Assembly: GCA_965250025.1 (NCBI GenBank)
Contig: OZ252283.1
Span: 2,790,001-2,854,000 of the forward strand
DNA: 64,000 nucleotides
Reading direction: 5' to 3'
Source: CBDDLD01 sp965250025
GTDB taxonomy: Bacteria; Bacteroidota; Bacteroidia; Flavobacteriales; Flavobacteriaceae
The first letter of the stretch is position 1. Each line of letters opens with the position of its first letter. The position numbers and the translations under genes were made by a program. A model generated the notes under the pieces. The model did no database searches, was not told the origin of the DNA, and worked only from the letters and a program-made list of their open reading frames with translations. Below, piece after piece: positions 28,137 through 36,222 of the stretch.

Positions 28137-28758
28137 ATCGCTTATCATTGTTTTTGTAAAAAACATAAAACTAGGCACCGTTAAAACCCGGTTGGCCAAA
28201 ACCATTGGTGACTATGGGGCTTTTGAAGTATATTCCGAACTGGTAAAACTAACAGAAAATGCTACTGAGCATATTGCTATAGACAAACGTATTTATTTTT
28301 CTAATACCATTGTTGATACCAAATGGAATGGCGTATATAAAACCGTTCAAAATGGTAATGATTTAGGGGAGCGCATGAAAAATGCTTTCAAGGAAGGATT
28401 TGAATCGGGTTACGAAAAAATAGTGCTCATCGGATCGGATTTACCTGATATCAACACAAAACACATACGTAATGGTATAGATGCTTTAGACCATCACGAA
28501 GTTGTGTTTGGTCCGGCAGAAGATGGTGGATATTACTTGGTAGGTTTATCAAAAATGAATACTTCTATATTTGAAAACAAACCCTGGAGCCAGCCTAATC
28601 TCTTAAAAGTGACTGCCGAAGAATTAGATCAGTACAATACATCGTATACGCTACTTGAAACTTTAAATGACATAGACACCTACGAAGATTTAATTGCTTC
28701 CGATTTTTATAAAAATAACATTAAGCTACAAGAAAAACTACAACAACTCAATGATTAA
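28129..28758 (+). CDS. TIGR04282-type DUF2064 glycosyltransferase, arsenosugar-associated
   Basis: This 209-residue DUF2064 protein is of the type annotated TIGR04282 arsenosugar biosynthesis glycosyltransferase. It has the nucleotide-binding opening KLGTVKTRLAKTIG, the core VLIGSDLPDINTKHI and FGPAEDGGYYLVGL, and a closing DIDTYEDL segment. The fold resembles CofC/MobA-like nucleotidyltransferases, so it could transfer a sugar or a nucleotide to the arsenoribose. It overlaps the rhodanese by eight bases and the phosphorylase by eight bases. A divergent relative lies at 20070-20750. Confidence 0.88.
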   Translation: MTKSLIIVFVKNIKLGTVKTRLAKTIGDYGAFEVYSELVKLTENATEHIAIDKRIYFSNTIVDTKWNGVYKTVQNGNDLGERMKNAFKEGFESGYEKIVLIGSDLPDINTKHIRNGIDALDHHEVVFGPAEDGGYYLVGLSKMNTSIFENKPWSQPNLLKVTAEELDQYNTSYTLLETLNDIDTYEDLIASDFYKNNIKLQEKLQQLND

Positions 28759-29563
28759 ATACATTAACGAAAGTACGGAATATCTAAAAAGCAAAGGCTT
28801 TGACAATCCGGAGATAGGCATCATTTTAGGAACAGGCTTGGGTCAACTCATTAATGAGGTGGAAGTTATAGTAGAGGCCAGTTACAATCACATACCTAAC
28901 TTTCCTACGGCAACCGTAGAATTCCATAAAGGCAAATTAATCTATGGCACACTTGAAGGTAAAAATGTAGTGATTATGCAAGGGCGCTTTCACGTGTACG
29001 AAGGTTACACATTACAAGATGTTACTTTCCCGGTACGTATTATGGAAAAATTGGGAATTAAAACACTACTTGTTTCCAATGCCGCCGGTGCGGTAAACTT
29101 AGATTTCAAAAAAGGAGAACTCATGCTCATTGATGATCATATTAATCTACAAGGCAGTTCGCCTTTGGCTTTTAAAGGTGTATCGGAACTGGGTGAGCGT
29201 TTTACAGACATGAGCGCGCCATATGATACAGAAATCAATTCAAAAATTGAACGTATAGCATCAGAAAATAACATCAAACTACACAAAGGTGTTTATGCCA
29301 GTGTTGTGGGACCTCAACTAGAAACCAGAGCCGAATACCGTATGCTGAAAACGATAGGTGCAGACGCTGTGGGAATGAGTACGGTTCCTGAAATTATCGT
29401 GGCCAATCATCTTAATCTTAGAGCTGCTGCCGTATCCGTTTTAACGGACGAATGCGACCCTGACAATCTTAAACCTGTAGACATCACAGAAATTATTGCC
29501 ATGGCAGCAAAGGCAGAACCTAACATGATTTTCTTGTTTAAAGAATTGATCCGAAATTTATAA
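28751..29563 (+). CDS. Purine nucleoside phosphorylase (trimeric family) with Asp specificity residue
   Basis: This 270-residue trimeric-type purine nucleoside phosphorylase cleaves nucleosides with phosphate to give base and ribose 1-phosphate. Motifs are the phosphate loop ILGTGLGQL (residues 25-33), GRFHVYEGY (His81), SNAAGAVN (109-116), GPQLETRAE (Glu191) and VGMSTVPEIIVANH. The specificity position, Asn243 in human PNP, is Asp233 here (SVLTDECD). In the human enzyme a change to Asp allows adenosine, and MTA phosphorylase also uses Asp. The gene lies between a DUF2064 transferase and ArsM, so the adenine of 5'-deoxy-5'-dimethylarsinoyl-adenosine is a plausible target. The start at 28751 gives the usual family N-terminus and overlaps the previous stop. 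An earlier ATG at 28694 seems too long. Confidence 0.92.
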   Translation: MIKYINESTEYLKSKGFDNPEIGIILGTGLGQLINEVEVIVEASYNHIPNFPTATVEFHKGKLIYGTLEGKNVVIMQGRFHVYEGYTLQDVTFPVRIMEKLGIKTLLVSNAAGAVNLDFKKGELMLIDDHINLQGSSPLAFKGVSELGERFTDMSAPYDTEINSKIERIASENNIKLHKGVYASVVGPQLETRAEYRMLKTIGADAVGMSTVPEIIVANHLNLRAAAVSVLTDECDPDNLKPVDITEIIAMAAKAEPNMIFLFKELIRNL

Positions 29564-29567
29564 GTCT

Positions 29568-30536
29568 ATGAGTTACTTAGATACTACGCACAACGTATAT
29601 AAAGAAGCTGCACTCACTCCAGATGTAGGCTTATGTTGTACCACCAACCCTATATGGGAGCTCCCGGGATTAAAGATCCCTAGAATCATGCAGGAAATGA
29701 ACTATGGCTGTGGAAGTACTGTACATGCAAGAGATTTAACCAATAACCCAAAAATGCTCTACGTCGGTGTAGGTGGTGGTATGGAACTCTTACAATTTTC
29801 CTATTTCAATCGTCAAAAAGGGGGCGTTATCGGTGTCGATGTCGTGGATGAAATGCTAGAAGCTTCCAGAAAGAATTTTATTGAAGCCGAGCAACAAAAC
29901 GATTGGTTTAAGAGCAGTTTTGTAGACCTAAGAAAAGGCGATGCATTAAACCTTCCGGTAGAAGACAACAGTATTGATGTTGCTGCACAAAATTGCCTGT
30001 TCAACATTTTCAAAGAAGAAGATCTTAAAAAGGCCATTGCAGAGATGTATAGGGTGCTTAAGCCTCATGGGCGTTTAGTAATGAGTGATCCTACTTGCGA
30101 GCAACCGATGAACGATAAGCTAAGAAATGATGATCGCTTGAGAGCATTATGCCTCAGCGGTAGCCTTCCTATTAAAGATTATGTAAAAATGCTGACAGAT
30201 GCCGGATTCGGTACCATAGAGATCAGAGCACGTAAACCCTACCGTATTTTAGATCCTAAGCATTACGACACCGAGACATTGATTTATATTGAATCTATTG
30301 AAGTGGCAGCTATTAAAGATCCCATGCCAGAAGATGGCCCTTGCGTATTTACAGGAAAAGCAGCCATATACTTCGGTGACGAAGACTATATCGACGATAA
30401 AAAGGGGCATATTTTATTAAAAAATCAACCCTTGGCCATATGCGATAAAACTGCAGCAGCTTTAGCCAGTTTAGAAAGAAATGATATTTTCATCAGTGAA
30501 TCCACCTATCATTATGATGGTGGTGGCTGTTGCTAA
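29568..30536 (+). CDS. arsM: Arsenosugar-type arsenite methyltransferase ArsM
   Basis: This 322-residue SAM-dependent methyltransferase is of the ArsM type associated with arsenosugar synthesis. It is predicted to methylate arsenite stepwise to dimethylarsenite, the substrate of ArsS. SAM-binding motif I is LYVGVGGGMELLQF and the acidic end of strand two is GVDVVDEML. Post-motifs include AAQNCLFNIF and LKPHGRLVMSDPTC. Arsenic-binding Cys candidates are the pair Cys23-Cys24, Cys48 (NYGCGST), the Cys in DPTCEQP and the C-terminal pair Cys321-Cys322. It lies four bases after the phosphorylase stop, and a strong terminator follows. No arsR, arsC, arsB or acr3 gene is visible in the window. Confidence 0.92.
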   Translation: MSYLDTTHNVYKEAALTPDVGLCCTTNPIWELPGLKIPRIMQEMNYGCGSTVHARDLTNNPKMLYVGVGGGMELLQFSYFNRQKGGVIGVDVVDEMLEASRKNFIEAEQQNDWFKSSFVDLRKGDALNLPVEDNSIDVAAQNCLFNIFKEEDLKKAIAEMYRVLKPHGRLVMSDPTCEQPMNDKLRNDDRLRALCLSGSLPIKDYVKMLTDAGFGTIEIRARKPYRILDPKHYDTETLIYIESIEVAAIKDPMPEDGPCVFTGKAAIYFGDEDYIDDKKGHILLKNQPLAICDKTAAALASLERNDIFISESTYHYDGGGCC

Positions 30537-30562
30537 TAAAGCGCTAAAAATTAGTAATTTAG

Positions 30563-30589
30563 ACCTCTTAAAAGTTAAGAGGTTTTTTT
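30563..30589 (+). terminator. Intrinsic terminator abutting the next start codon
   Basis: Arms ACCTCTTAA (30563-30571) and TTAAGAGGT (30575-30583) form a nine-base-pair stem with a three-base loop, and the T-run extends to 30589. It lies 26 bases beyond the arsM stop and ends two bases before the ATG at 30592. The following gene must therefore depend on read-through, or on a promoter close to or inside arsM that yields a very short leader. Confidence 0.85.
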
Positions 30590-30591
30590 AA

Positions 30592-31494
30592 ATGGAAAGG
30601 TACCTAGACATTATAAAAAATGCGTATTCCGGTTACTGGAATTATCTAAAACATGAATTGATCAATCTCAATCATTGGGATAATTACTTTTATGGTTTAA
30701 TCGCTATTTCTTTAATTGTATGGAGCCTGGAAATTGCTTTTCCCTGGCGTAAACAACAAGCTATTTTCAGAAAAGACTTTTGGTTAGACACCTTCTACAT
30801 GTTCTTCAATTTCTTTCTGCTCAACCTTATCGTCCTCATTGCTCTTTCGAATACCGCTGCTGAGTTTTTCAATGATCTTCTGGGGTTTGCAGGCATATCC
30901 ATAAGCAATTTCCAAATCTTTGACGTTGATGATCTGCCCCGATGGCTTGGATTGTTTATCTTTTTTATCATTTCTGATTTTGTGCAATGGAATACACATC
31001 TCCTCCTCCACCGTGTGCCTTTCTTATGGAATTTCCATAAAGTACATCATTCAGTAAAAGAAATGGGGTTTGCGGCACATTTGCGCTACCACTGGATGGA
31101 GCCCGTGGTCTATAAATCATTGTTATACATTCCTATGGCTATTATCGGTGGATTTGATGCTCAGGATGTCGCTTTAGTACATTTCTTTGCATTGGCAATA
31201 GGCCATCTTAACCATGCCAATCTGGGATGGGATTACGGCATATTAAAATATGTATTCAATAATCCTAAAATGCACATATGGCATCATGCTAAAGAATTAC
31301 CAAATCATGTAAGGTATGGTGTTAATTTCGGACTGACTCTTAGTCTATGGGATTATCTTTTCAAAACCGATTACATCCCTCACAATGGTAGAGATATCAA
31401 ATTGGGTTTTGAAGGCGATGACACATTTCCTAAAGATTTCATTCATCAGGAACTGTATCCCTTGCATAAAAAAGTTAAGCATGAAACACCTTAG
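30592..31494 (+). CDS. Sterol desaturase/fatty acid hydroxylase family membrane protein
   Basis: This 300-residue di-iron membrane oxygenase belongs to the sterol desaturase/fatty acid hydroxylase superfamily. Hydrophobic segments lie near 33-50, 66-86 and 118-134. The histidine boxes are HLLLH (His136, His140), HKVHH (His149, 152, 153), a GHLNH segment and HIWHH. They coordinate the two irons in the family. Members hydroxylate or cleave lipids, including alkylglycerols. In this setting a role in making or editing arsenic-containing lipids is possible but unproven. A terminator ends two bases before the start. The stop overlaps the DUF547 start by 14 bases. Confidence 0.88.
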   Translation: MERYLDIIKNAYSGYWNYLKHELINLNHWDNYFYGLIAISLIVWSLEIAFPWRKQQAIFRKDFWLDTFYMFFNFFLLNLIVLIALSNTAAEFFNDLLGFAGISISNFQIFDVDDLPRWLGLFIFFIISDFVQWNTHLLLHRVPFLWNFHKVHHSVKEMGFAAHLRYHWMEPVVYKSLLYIPMAIIGGFDAQDVALVHFFALAIGHLNHANLGWDYGILKYVFNNPKMHIWHHAKELPNHVRYGVNFGLTLSLWDYLFKTDYIPHNGRDIKLGFEGDDTFPKDFIHQELYPLHKKVKHETP

Positions 31495-32344
31495 TCTAAT
31501 CATTAGCCTACTCTTTATTCTTTCTTGCGGCAGTTCTAAGCAAGCCTTACAGGGTAATACCAAAACTGTTGATAGCAAACCGGAAACCAGCATAGCGCAG
31601 CCTAAAACTCCTGAAACACCCAAAACACCAACAAAGCCTGAAATGCCTGTTAGTACAGAAGAAACACCAGAAGTAATGGACGCTACCACTGCAACTCCGG
31701 AAGTGTTTAGCCATACAAGTTGGGATCTGCTTTTGAAAAAACACGTTTCTAATGAAGGCAACGTAGATTACAAAGGGTTTAAAAAGGACAGAAAACAACT
31801 GACACAATACATAACAGATCTGAGTAGTAATTTGCCAGCAGATGATTGGAAAAAAGAAGATGTTCTTGCCTATTGGATCAATGCTTACAATGCGCTAACC
31901 ATAGATTTAATATTGAGAAACTATCCTCTAAATAGCATAAAAGACATTAAAGACCCATGGGATCAACGCCTATGGAAGTTTGGTACTAAATGGTATAACC
32001 TCAATCAAATTGAGCATCAGATTCTGAGAAAAATGGATGAGCCTCGCATACATTTTGCTATAGTATGCGCCTCATTTTCTTGTCCTAAACTTCAAAATCA
32101 AGCATTTACAGCCAATACCCTGGATGCTCAGCTTACTACTGCAACTGAAACATTTTTAGCCGATAACAAAAGAAACTTCATTAGTACATCTAAACTAGAG
32201 CTTTCGAAAATATTCAAATGGTTTGCCAAAGATTTTAAGCAAAATGGCAGCTTGATCGATTTTTTAAATGCCTACACAGAAGTTACCATTTTGCCCAATG
32301 CTAAAAAAAGTTTTAAAGATTATAATTGGGATTTGAATGACTAA
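31481..32344 (+). CDS. DUF547 lipoprotein
   Basis: This 287-residue lipoprotein has its lipid Cys at residue 16 (LFILSC). A low-complexity Pro/Thr/Glu linker (about 35-80) holds repeated TPE/TPK units and probably spans the periplasm or reaches past the surface layer. The DUF547 domain follows, with DVLAYWINAYNALTIDL and RIHFAIVCASFSCPKL, both typical of the family. DUF547 has no firmly known reaction. The conserved Cys/His/Asn set suggests a thiol-type enzyme fold. An in-frame ATG at 31385 exists, but the start at 31481 puts the signal peptide at the N-terminus. It overlaps the genes on both sides. A second DUF547 gene lies at 36223-36933. Confidence 0.85.
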   Translation: MKHLSLIISLLFILSCGSSKQALQGNTKTVDSKPETSIAQPKTPETPKTPTKPEMPVSTEETPEVMDATTATPEVFSHTSWDLLLKKHVSNEGNVDYKGFKKDRKQLTQYITDLSSNLPADDWKKEDVLAYWINAYNALTIDLILRNYPLNSIKDIKDPWDQRLWKFGTKWYNLNQIEHQILRKMDEPRIHFAIVCASFSCPKLQNQAFTANTLDAQLTTATETFLADNKRNFISTSKLELSKIFKWFAKDFKQNGSLIDFLNAYTEVTILPNAKKSFKDYNWDLND

Positions 32345-33032
32345 AATTTCCATCATCATACCTACTTTAAACGAAGAAAGCACTATTTCGCGCTTACTAA
32401 AGCATTTGGTCATTAATTCTGATGATGAGAATATTGCTGATATTATTGTCGTTGATGGCGGTAGTGATGACCATACAGTGGAATTGGTAAAAACTTTTGA
32501 CGATGTGCATTTACTACATTCTGAAAAAGGACGCGCCAGGCAAATGAACTATGGAGCTCAACATGCTAAAGGTCATGTTTTATATTTTCTTCATGCAGAT
32601 TCTTTCCCTCCAAAACATTTTGACACTTATATTCTAAATGAAGTAAAAAGAAATAATAGGGCCGGTTGCTTCAGAATGAATTTTAACAGTAAGCACTGGT
32701 GGCTTCGGTTGGCCGGTTGGCTCACACAATTCCAATGGCGTGCCTGTCGCGGCGGGGATCAAAGTCAATTCATTACTAAAGCCTTATTCTACACATTAGG
32801 TGGTTTTAATGAAGACTATATCATTTATGAGGATAATGACCTCATCAGTAAGTTATATGCTATTGACGAATTTGTGGTCATTCAGAAAAAGCTAACGACC
32901 TCTGCTCGGTGTTATAAAAAACATGGGATTTGTCGATTACAATATCACTTCTGGACCATTCACCTTAAACACTATTTTGGGGCGTCGGCAGATGAGTTAC
33001 ATCGGTATTATAAAAAGCATATAATGCGCTAA
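32337..33032 (+). CDS. TIGR04283-type glycosyltransferase, arsenosugar-associated
   Basis: This 231-residue family 2 glycosyltransferase is of the type annotated TIGR04283 arsenosugar biosynthesis glycosyltransferase. It has the GT-A opening ISIIIPTLNEESTISRLL, VVDGGSDDHT, a DxD-like site in YFLHADSFPP, and the C-terminal block RGGDQSQFITKALF and YEDNDLI. It likely transfers a sugar from a nucleotide donor to an arsenosugar or lipid acceptor at the inner face of the membrane. The start overlaps the DUF547 stop by eight bases. Its stop overlaps by four bases the stop of the convergent gene on the other strand. It is the last gene of the plus-strand operon. Confidence 0.87.
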   Translation: MTKISIIIPTLNEESTISRLLKHLVINSDDENIADIIVVDGGSDDHTVELVKTFDDVHLLHSEKGRARQMNYGAQHAKGHVLYFLHADSFPPKHFDTYILNEVKRNNRAGCFRMNFNSKHWWLRLAGWLTQFQWRACRGGDQSQFITKALFYTLGGFNEDYIIYEDNDLISKLYAIDEFVVIQKKLTTSARCYKKHGICRLQYHFWTIHLKHYFGASADELHRYYKKHIMR

Positions 33033-34294
33033 AAATACTGCCCAATGCCAAAAACCAAACCGCTGGTAGAATCTTCTGTAATACCATAGCCATAATCGAT
33101 ACGAAAGATCGCATTAAAAATAGATTTATGAATAAAGCGTAAGCCTATACCGGGATATACACGAATGTTTTGAGAATCGCCAAAATCACCAAAATCCCCT
33201 CCCGGGTTTCGCCAGCTACCGGCATCAATAAAAGCATTGCCTTGCAATACAAACCAATTCTTTTCGTATAGTGTTTGCCTATACTCCGTATTTAAAACAA
33301 CTGCCCCTGTACCGCGGTCAATAACATTACCAACCCCTCTAATATTTAAGTTATTATCTACTGCAAAAGGCGCAAAAGGCGTATCGTTATTTGTGGCTAA
33401 ACCCAAGCGTAGTCTGCTTGCCCAGTTGCCTTTTTCCCCAAACCGTTTAAAGTACTGAAAGTCATTCCAACCGATAACAAATGCTGGAAGTTGCGCTTCA
33501 TTTCTTGAGGTTACATACTGAAAATTCAAAATACTTCTGAAGCCTTCAACATATTGATAGTCATAGTTCAGGTTATTGTACTCATAGATCAGCTTATAGA
33601 GTAATTTGTGGACTCTTAAGTTTAAAGGTACATTGGGATTTGTCGCCCCGGATTTGTATTCGTAATCTTCAGTAAAGTAGTTCACTCCCAATTCAAAACG
33701 ATTGGTAAAATTAAGCTGATATAAGCCTAAAACTTCTACAGATTCGTTATTGTATTTATAATCTGCTGTGGTGTTATCAAAAAACACGGGCTCCTGAGTT
33801 GTTAAATCCTGATAATTAATAGCCAGTCCAAATTGTCTTGAAAATAAAAAAGGCGCCCTAAAATTTATGGCATACGAATCGTAGATGTCTTTCTGATAGA
33901 ATCCTCCAAAGGTCATATTCTGCCCTAAAAGATTGAATTCGTACAAGCCCAACCTATATGCAAACTCATCATCATTGGTAGTATACACATTGGCTGAAGG
34001 AATAATGGTAAAATTCTCTTCAATGTTGTAAAACACATTATATGCTCCCGGTTCCTGTGCCGGAAAAACCTGATAATACGCATGTGCCACCGAGGGCAAT
34101 CGCTTTAACAAACGAATATCTGCTTCTATCATGGCGGAGTCCAATACTATTCCTGATTTTATTCTGGATACTTTTTTTACAAAAGAAGTCTTTAGTTTCT
34201 TATTGCCCTGTACCTTTAAATCGGCCACTTTGGCTTCTTGGGAGAATCCAAAACACCCTATAACAATACCTAAAATCAGGAAATACTGTTTCAT
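33029..34294 (-). CDS. Omp85-superfamily outer-membrane protein with one POTRA domain
   Basis: This 421-residue exported protein has a signal peptide (about 1-18). A single POTRA-like domain (about 22-100) contains VADLKVQGNKKLKTSFV, followed by a 16-strand-type beta-barrel of about 320 residues ending in GIGQYF. The segment NLNIRGVGNVIDRGTG resembles the RGF motif inside Omp85 barrels. It is much shorter than BamA (five POTRA domains), so it is more like a dedicated translocation or secretion barrel. Its start overlaps the stop of the glycosidase gene by four bases, so both are translated from one mRNA. Confidence 0.8.
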   Translation of the reverse strand: MKQYFLILGIVIGCFGFSQEAKVADLKVQGNKKLKTSFVKKVSRIKSGIVLDSAMIEADIRLLKRLPSVAHAYYQVFPAQEPGAYNVFYNIEENFTIIPSANVYTTNDDEFAYRLGLYEFNLLGQNMTFGGFYQKDIYDSYAINFRAPFLFSRQFGLAINYQDLTTQEPVFFDNTTADYKYNNESVEVLGLYQLNFTNRFELGVNYFTEDYEYKSGATNPNVPLNLRVHKLLYKLIYEYNNLNYDYQYVEGFRSILNFQYVTSRNEAQLPAFVIGWNDFQYFKRFGEKGNWASRLRLGLATNNDTPFAPFAVDNNLNIRGVGNVIDRGTGAVVLNTEYRQTLYEKNWFVLQGNAFIDAGSWRNPGGDFGDFGDSQNIRVYPGIGLRFIHKSIFNAIFRIDYGYGITEDSTSGLVFGIGQYF

Positions 34295-35295
34295 TGCGAA
34301 TAATATGTTTTTATAATTTGTTCAACAGGTTTGTTTTGCGGGGTAAACTGATTATCCTGATCACCACCACTACGCTCATAATTATGGAACCATTTCCATA
34401 CGAAACCTCCAGAAAACCATTCTTCGCCCCAGAATTCTTCAAACAAAGCCTGAGTGGCATTGGTTTGACCTTCAAAATTTAATGAGGTTATATTATGATC
34501 ACTTTCCCATGGGGTTTTTCCTGTGTAATCCATACTGCGATAACCATACTCTGTAAACAAAACAGGTTTGGCGTACTTCTCAGAAAGTGCCTTAATTACA
34601 GTTTTATGTTTTTGCCATCCGGCTTTACATTCTTCAACTGAAGGGGTTTTGTTATCACTAACAGGAAAATAAGCATCTACGCCAATAAAATCTAAAGCAT
34701 TCCAAAACGGTGTACGCTTAAATTCGTCCCAATTTGCCGCATAAGTGAGGTTTCCTTTGTATATGGTCTTAATTTTTTTGATCAGAGTCTGCCAATAATC
34801 CGGCCGTTCTTGTACAAAATTCTCGAGTTCTGTACCTATACAAAAAATCTCTGCTTTGGTTTCAGCTGCTAAATCCGCATATTCTAATATAAACTTAGAA
34901 TAGGCTTCTTCAAGTGTTTTCCAATTAGCTTCTGTGGTCATTTTTATATCTCCAGTAAATTCGCCACGCCAGACCCAAATTTGTGGCTTAATCATAATTT
35001 TAACATGCTTCTTCCTGAGCACTTCAATATACTGTTTAGCTCCTGCTCTAGTTTCCCCAAACCATTGCCTGTCTGTATTATGCATGATCTCAGGATGATC
35101 TAAACTTCTTATGAATCCAAAAGGCATTATGGCTGCATAATTGGCGTTAACGTTAACTACAGGCATAACATGGTTTTCATTTACAGCTTCACTTGAAGCG
35201 ACAAAACTCACCCCATTTATTTTTGCTGTTTGCCCAGAACACCCACTTAATATCAATATGTTGATTAAATAAAATAGCCTTTTAAAAGTTTGCAT
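34291..35295 (-). CDS. GH113-like glycoside hydrolase lipoprotein
   Basis: This 334-residue lipoprotein has its lipid Cys at residue 19 (LILSGC) and a TIM-barrel glycosidase domain like family 113, whose characterised members are beta-mannanases. The two catalytic acids are probably Glu156 (CIGTELENF) and Glu249 (VLFTEYGYRS), at the ends of strands four and seven. The motif FIGVDAYFP also fits. A cell-surface or periplasmic location follows from the lipid anchor. It overlaps the Omp85-like gene downstream and follows an outer-membrane barrel gene. The mannan-synthase-like glycosyltransferase at 41275 may make a related polymer. The true substrate is unknown. Confidence 0.8.
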   Translation of the reverse strand: MQTFKRLFYLINILILSGCSGQTAKINGVSFVASSEAVNENHVMPVVNVNANYAAIMPFGFIRSLDHPEIMHNTDRQWFGETRAGAKQYIEVLRKKHVKIMIKPQIWVWRGEFTGDIKMTTEANWKTLEEAYSKFILEYADLAAETKAEIFCIGTELENFVQERPDYWQTLIKKIKTIYKGNLTYAANWDEFKRTPFWNALDFIGVDAYFPVSDNKTPSVEECKAGWQKHKTVIKALSEKYAKPVLFTEYGYRSMDYTGKTPWESDHNITSLNFEGQTNATQALFEEFWGEEWFSGGFVWKWFHNYERSGGDQDNQFTPQNKPVEQIIKTYYSQ

Positions 35296-35331
35296 TGCAT
35301 TAGATTTTAAAAATCTAATTTAATGTTATCC

Positions 35332-36201
35332 TTAGAATAAAGCTCTTAAACCAATATTAAATGTTTCTCCTAACCCTGTATTATTTCCTCTCACAAAATT
35401 AGTATACAATGTTTCTATATTTAAAACTTTGGTCAACTGGTACTTAAAACCGCCTCCTAGAGCTGTAAAATCCTGCTCAAAATCATTACCCAAATCGATG
35501 CGTTGCTGATGTTGTACCAAAACTAAAACTGTAAACTTCTGATCAGGGAAATAGCTTAAAAACACTCCTGGGGTTAAGAGCAAACTATCGTTAGCAAAAC
35601 TGTCTTCTTTTTTCCCAAAATTGTATTCGGAATTTAACTCAGTAAAGATCTGCCAATCGCCACTTGGAAATGTATAATCATAGAAAAAGCGATTTTGAAA
35701 AATAAAGCCCTTCTGATCTAAGAATACACCATCTTCTGTTTCATTACTTACTAGTGGAATATGAAATGCTGTCTGTATGGTAAAATTAGTCACATTTTTA
35801 ATTGGATTGAATTTAACTGCCGGAGCAAACGAAGTAAATCCGGATCGAGCGGTCCCGCTTTCACCATCAAACTGAAACACTTCCAAGGGATAACGATCGT
35901 TAATGACATTTGATCTAAATTCTAATAAGAGACCAACATTAAAACGACTACTTTCAGACACTCCTGTAAAAACATCTAGTGTAGACGTGAAAAAGGTTTG
36001 TCGTGCCTCTCTACCTTCTGTAAACGTACTCTCGGTTTGTGTATACAGATTGTTAAACCATTTGATATCCCATTGGCCTTTATTTAATAATTTAGAAGGT
36101 GTATATTCCTGAATTACACTCTTTTGAACTTCCTGATCTTCTTGTGAAAATCCTGTGAAAAAGGTTCCTAAAGCGATACACAATGCTATTAATTTTTTCA
36201 T
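35332..36201 (-). CDS. Outer-membrane beta-barrel protein
   Basis: This 289-residue exported protein has a signal peptide (about 1-19, ending TGFSQ). An alternating hydrophobic pattern of about 12 amphipathic strands ends with the aromatic LRALF, as expected for an outer-membrane barrel. I do not recognise a narrower family. It resembles transporter-like barrels annotated in Flavobacteria without known substrate. It lies 36 bases upstream of the GH113-like gene and 21 bases downstream of the DUF547 gene on the same strand. Confidence 0.7.
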   Translation of the reverse strand: MKKLIALCIALGTFFTGFSQEDQEVQKSVIQEYTPSKLLNKGQWDIKWFNNLYTQTESTFTEGREARQTFFTSTLDVFTGVSESSRFNVGLLLEFRSNVINDRYPLEVFQFDGESGTARSGFTSFAPAVKFNPIKNVTNFTIQTAFHIPLVSNETEDGVFLDQKGFIFQNRFFYDYTFPSGDWQIFTELNSEYNFGKKEDSFANDSLLLTPGVFLSYFPDQKFTVLVLVQHQQRIDLGNDFEQDFTALGGGFKYQLTKVLNIETLYTNFVRGNNTGLGETFNIGLRALF

Positions 36202-36222
36202 CTCTATTGTTTTGGTTTTTAG

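Noticed and set aside
31547..31761. Antisense reading frames over the Pro/Thr-rich linker of the DUF547 lipoprotein
   Set aside because: They arise from the low-complexity repeat and have no start context or family match.
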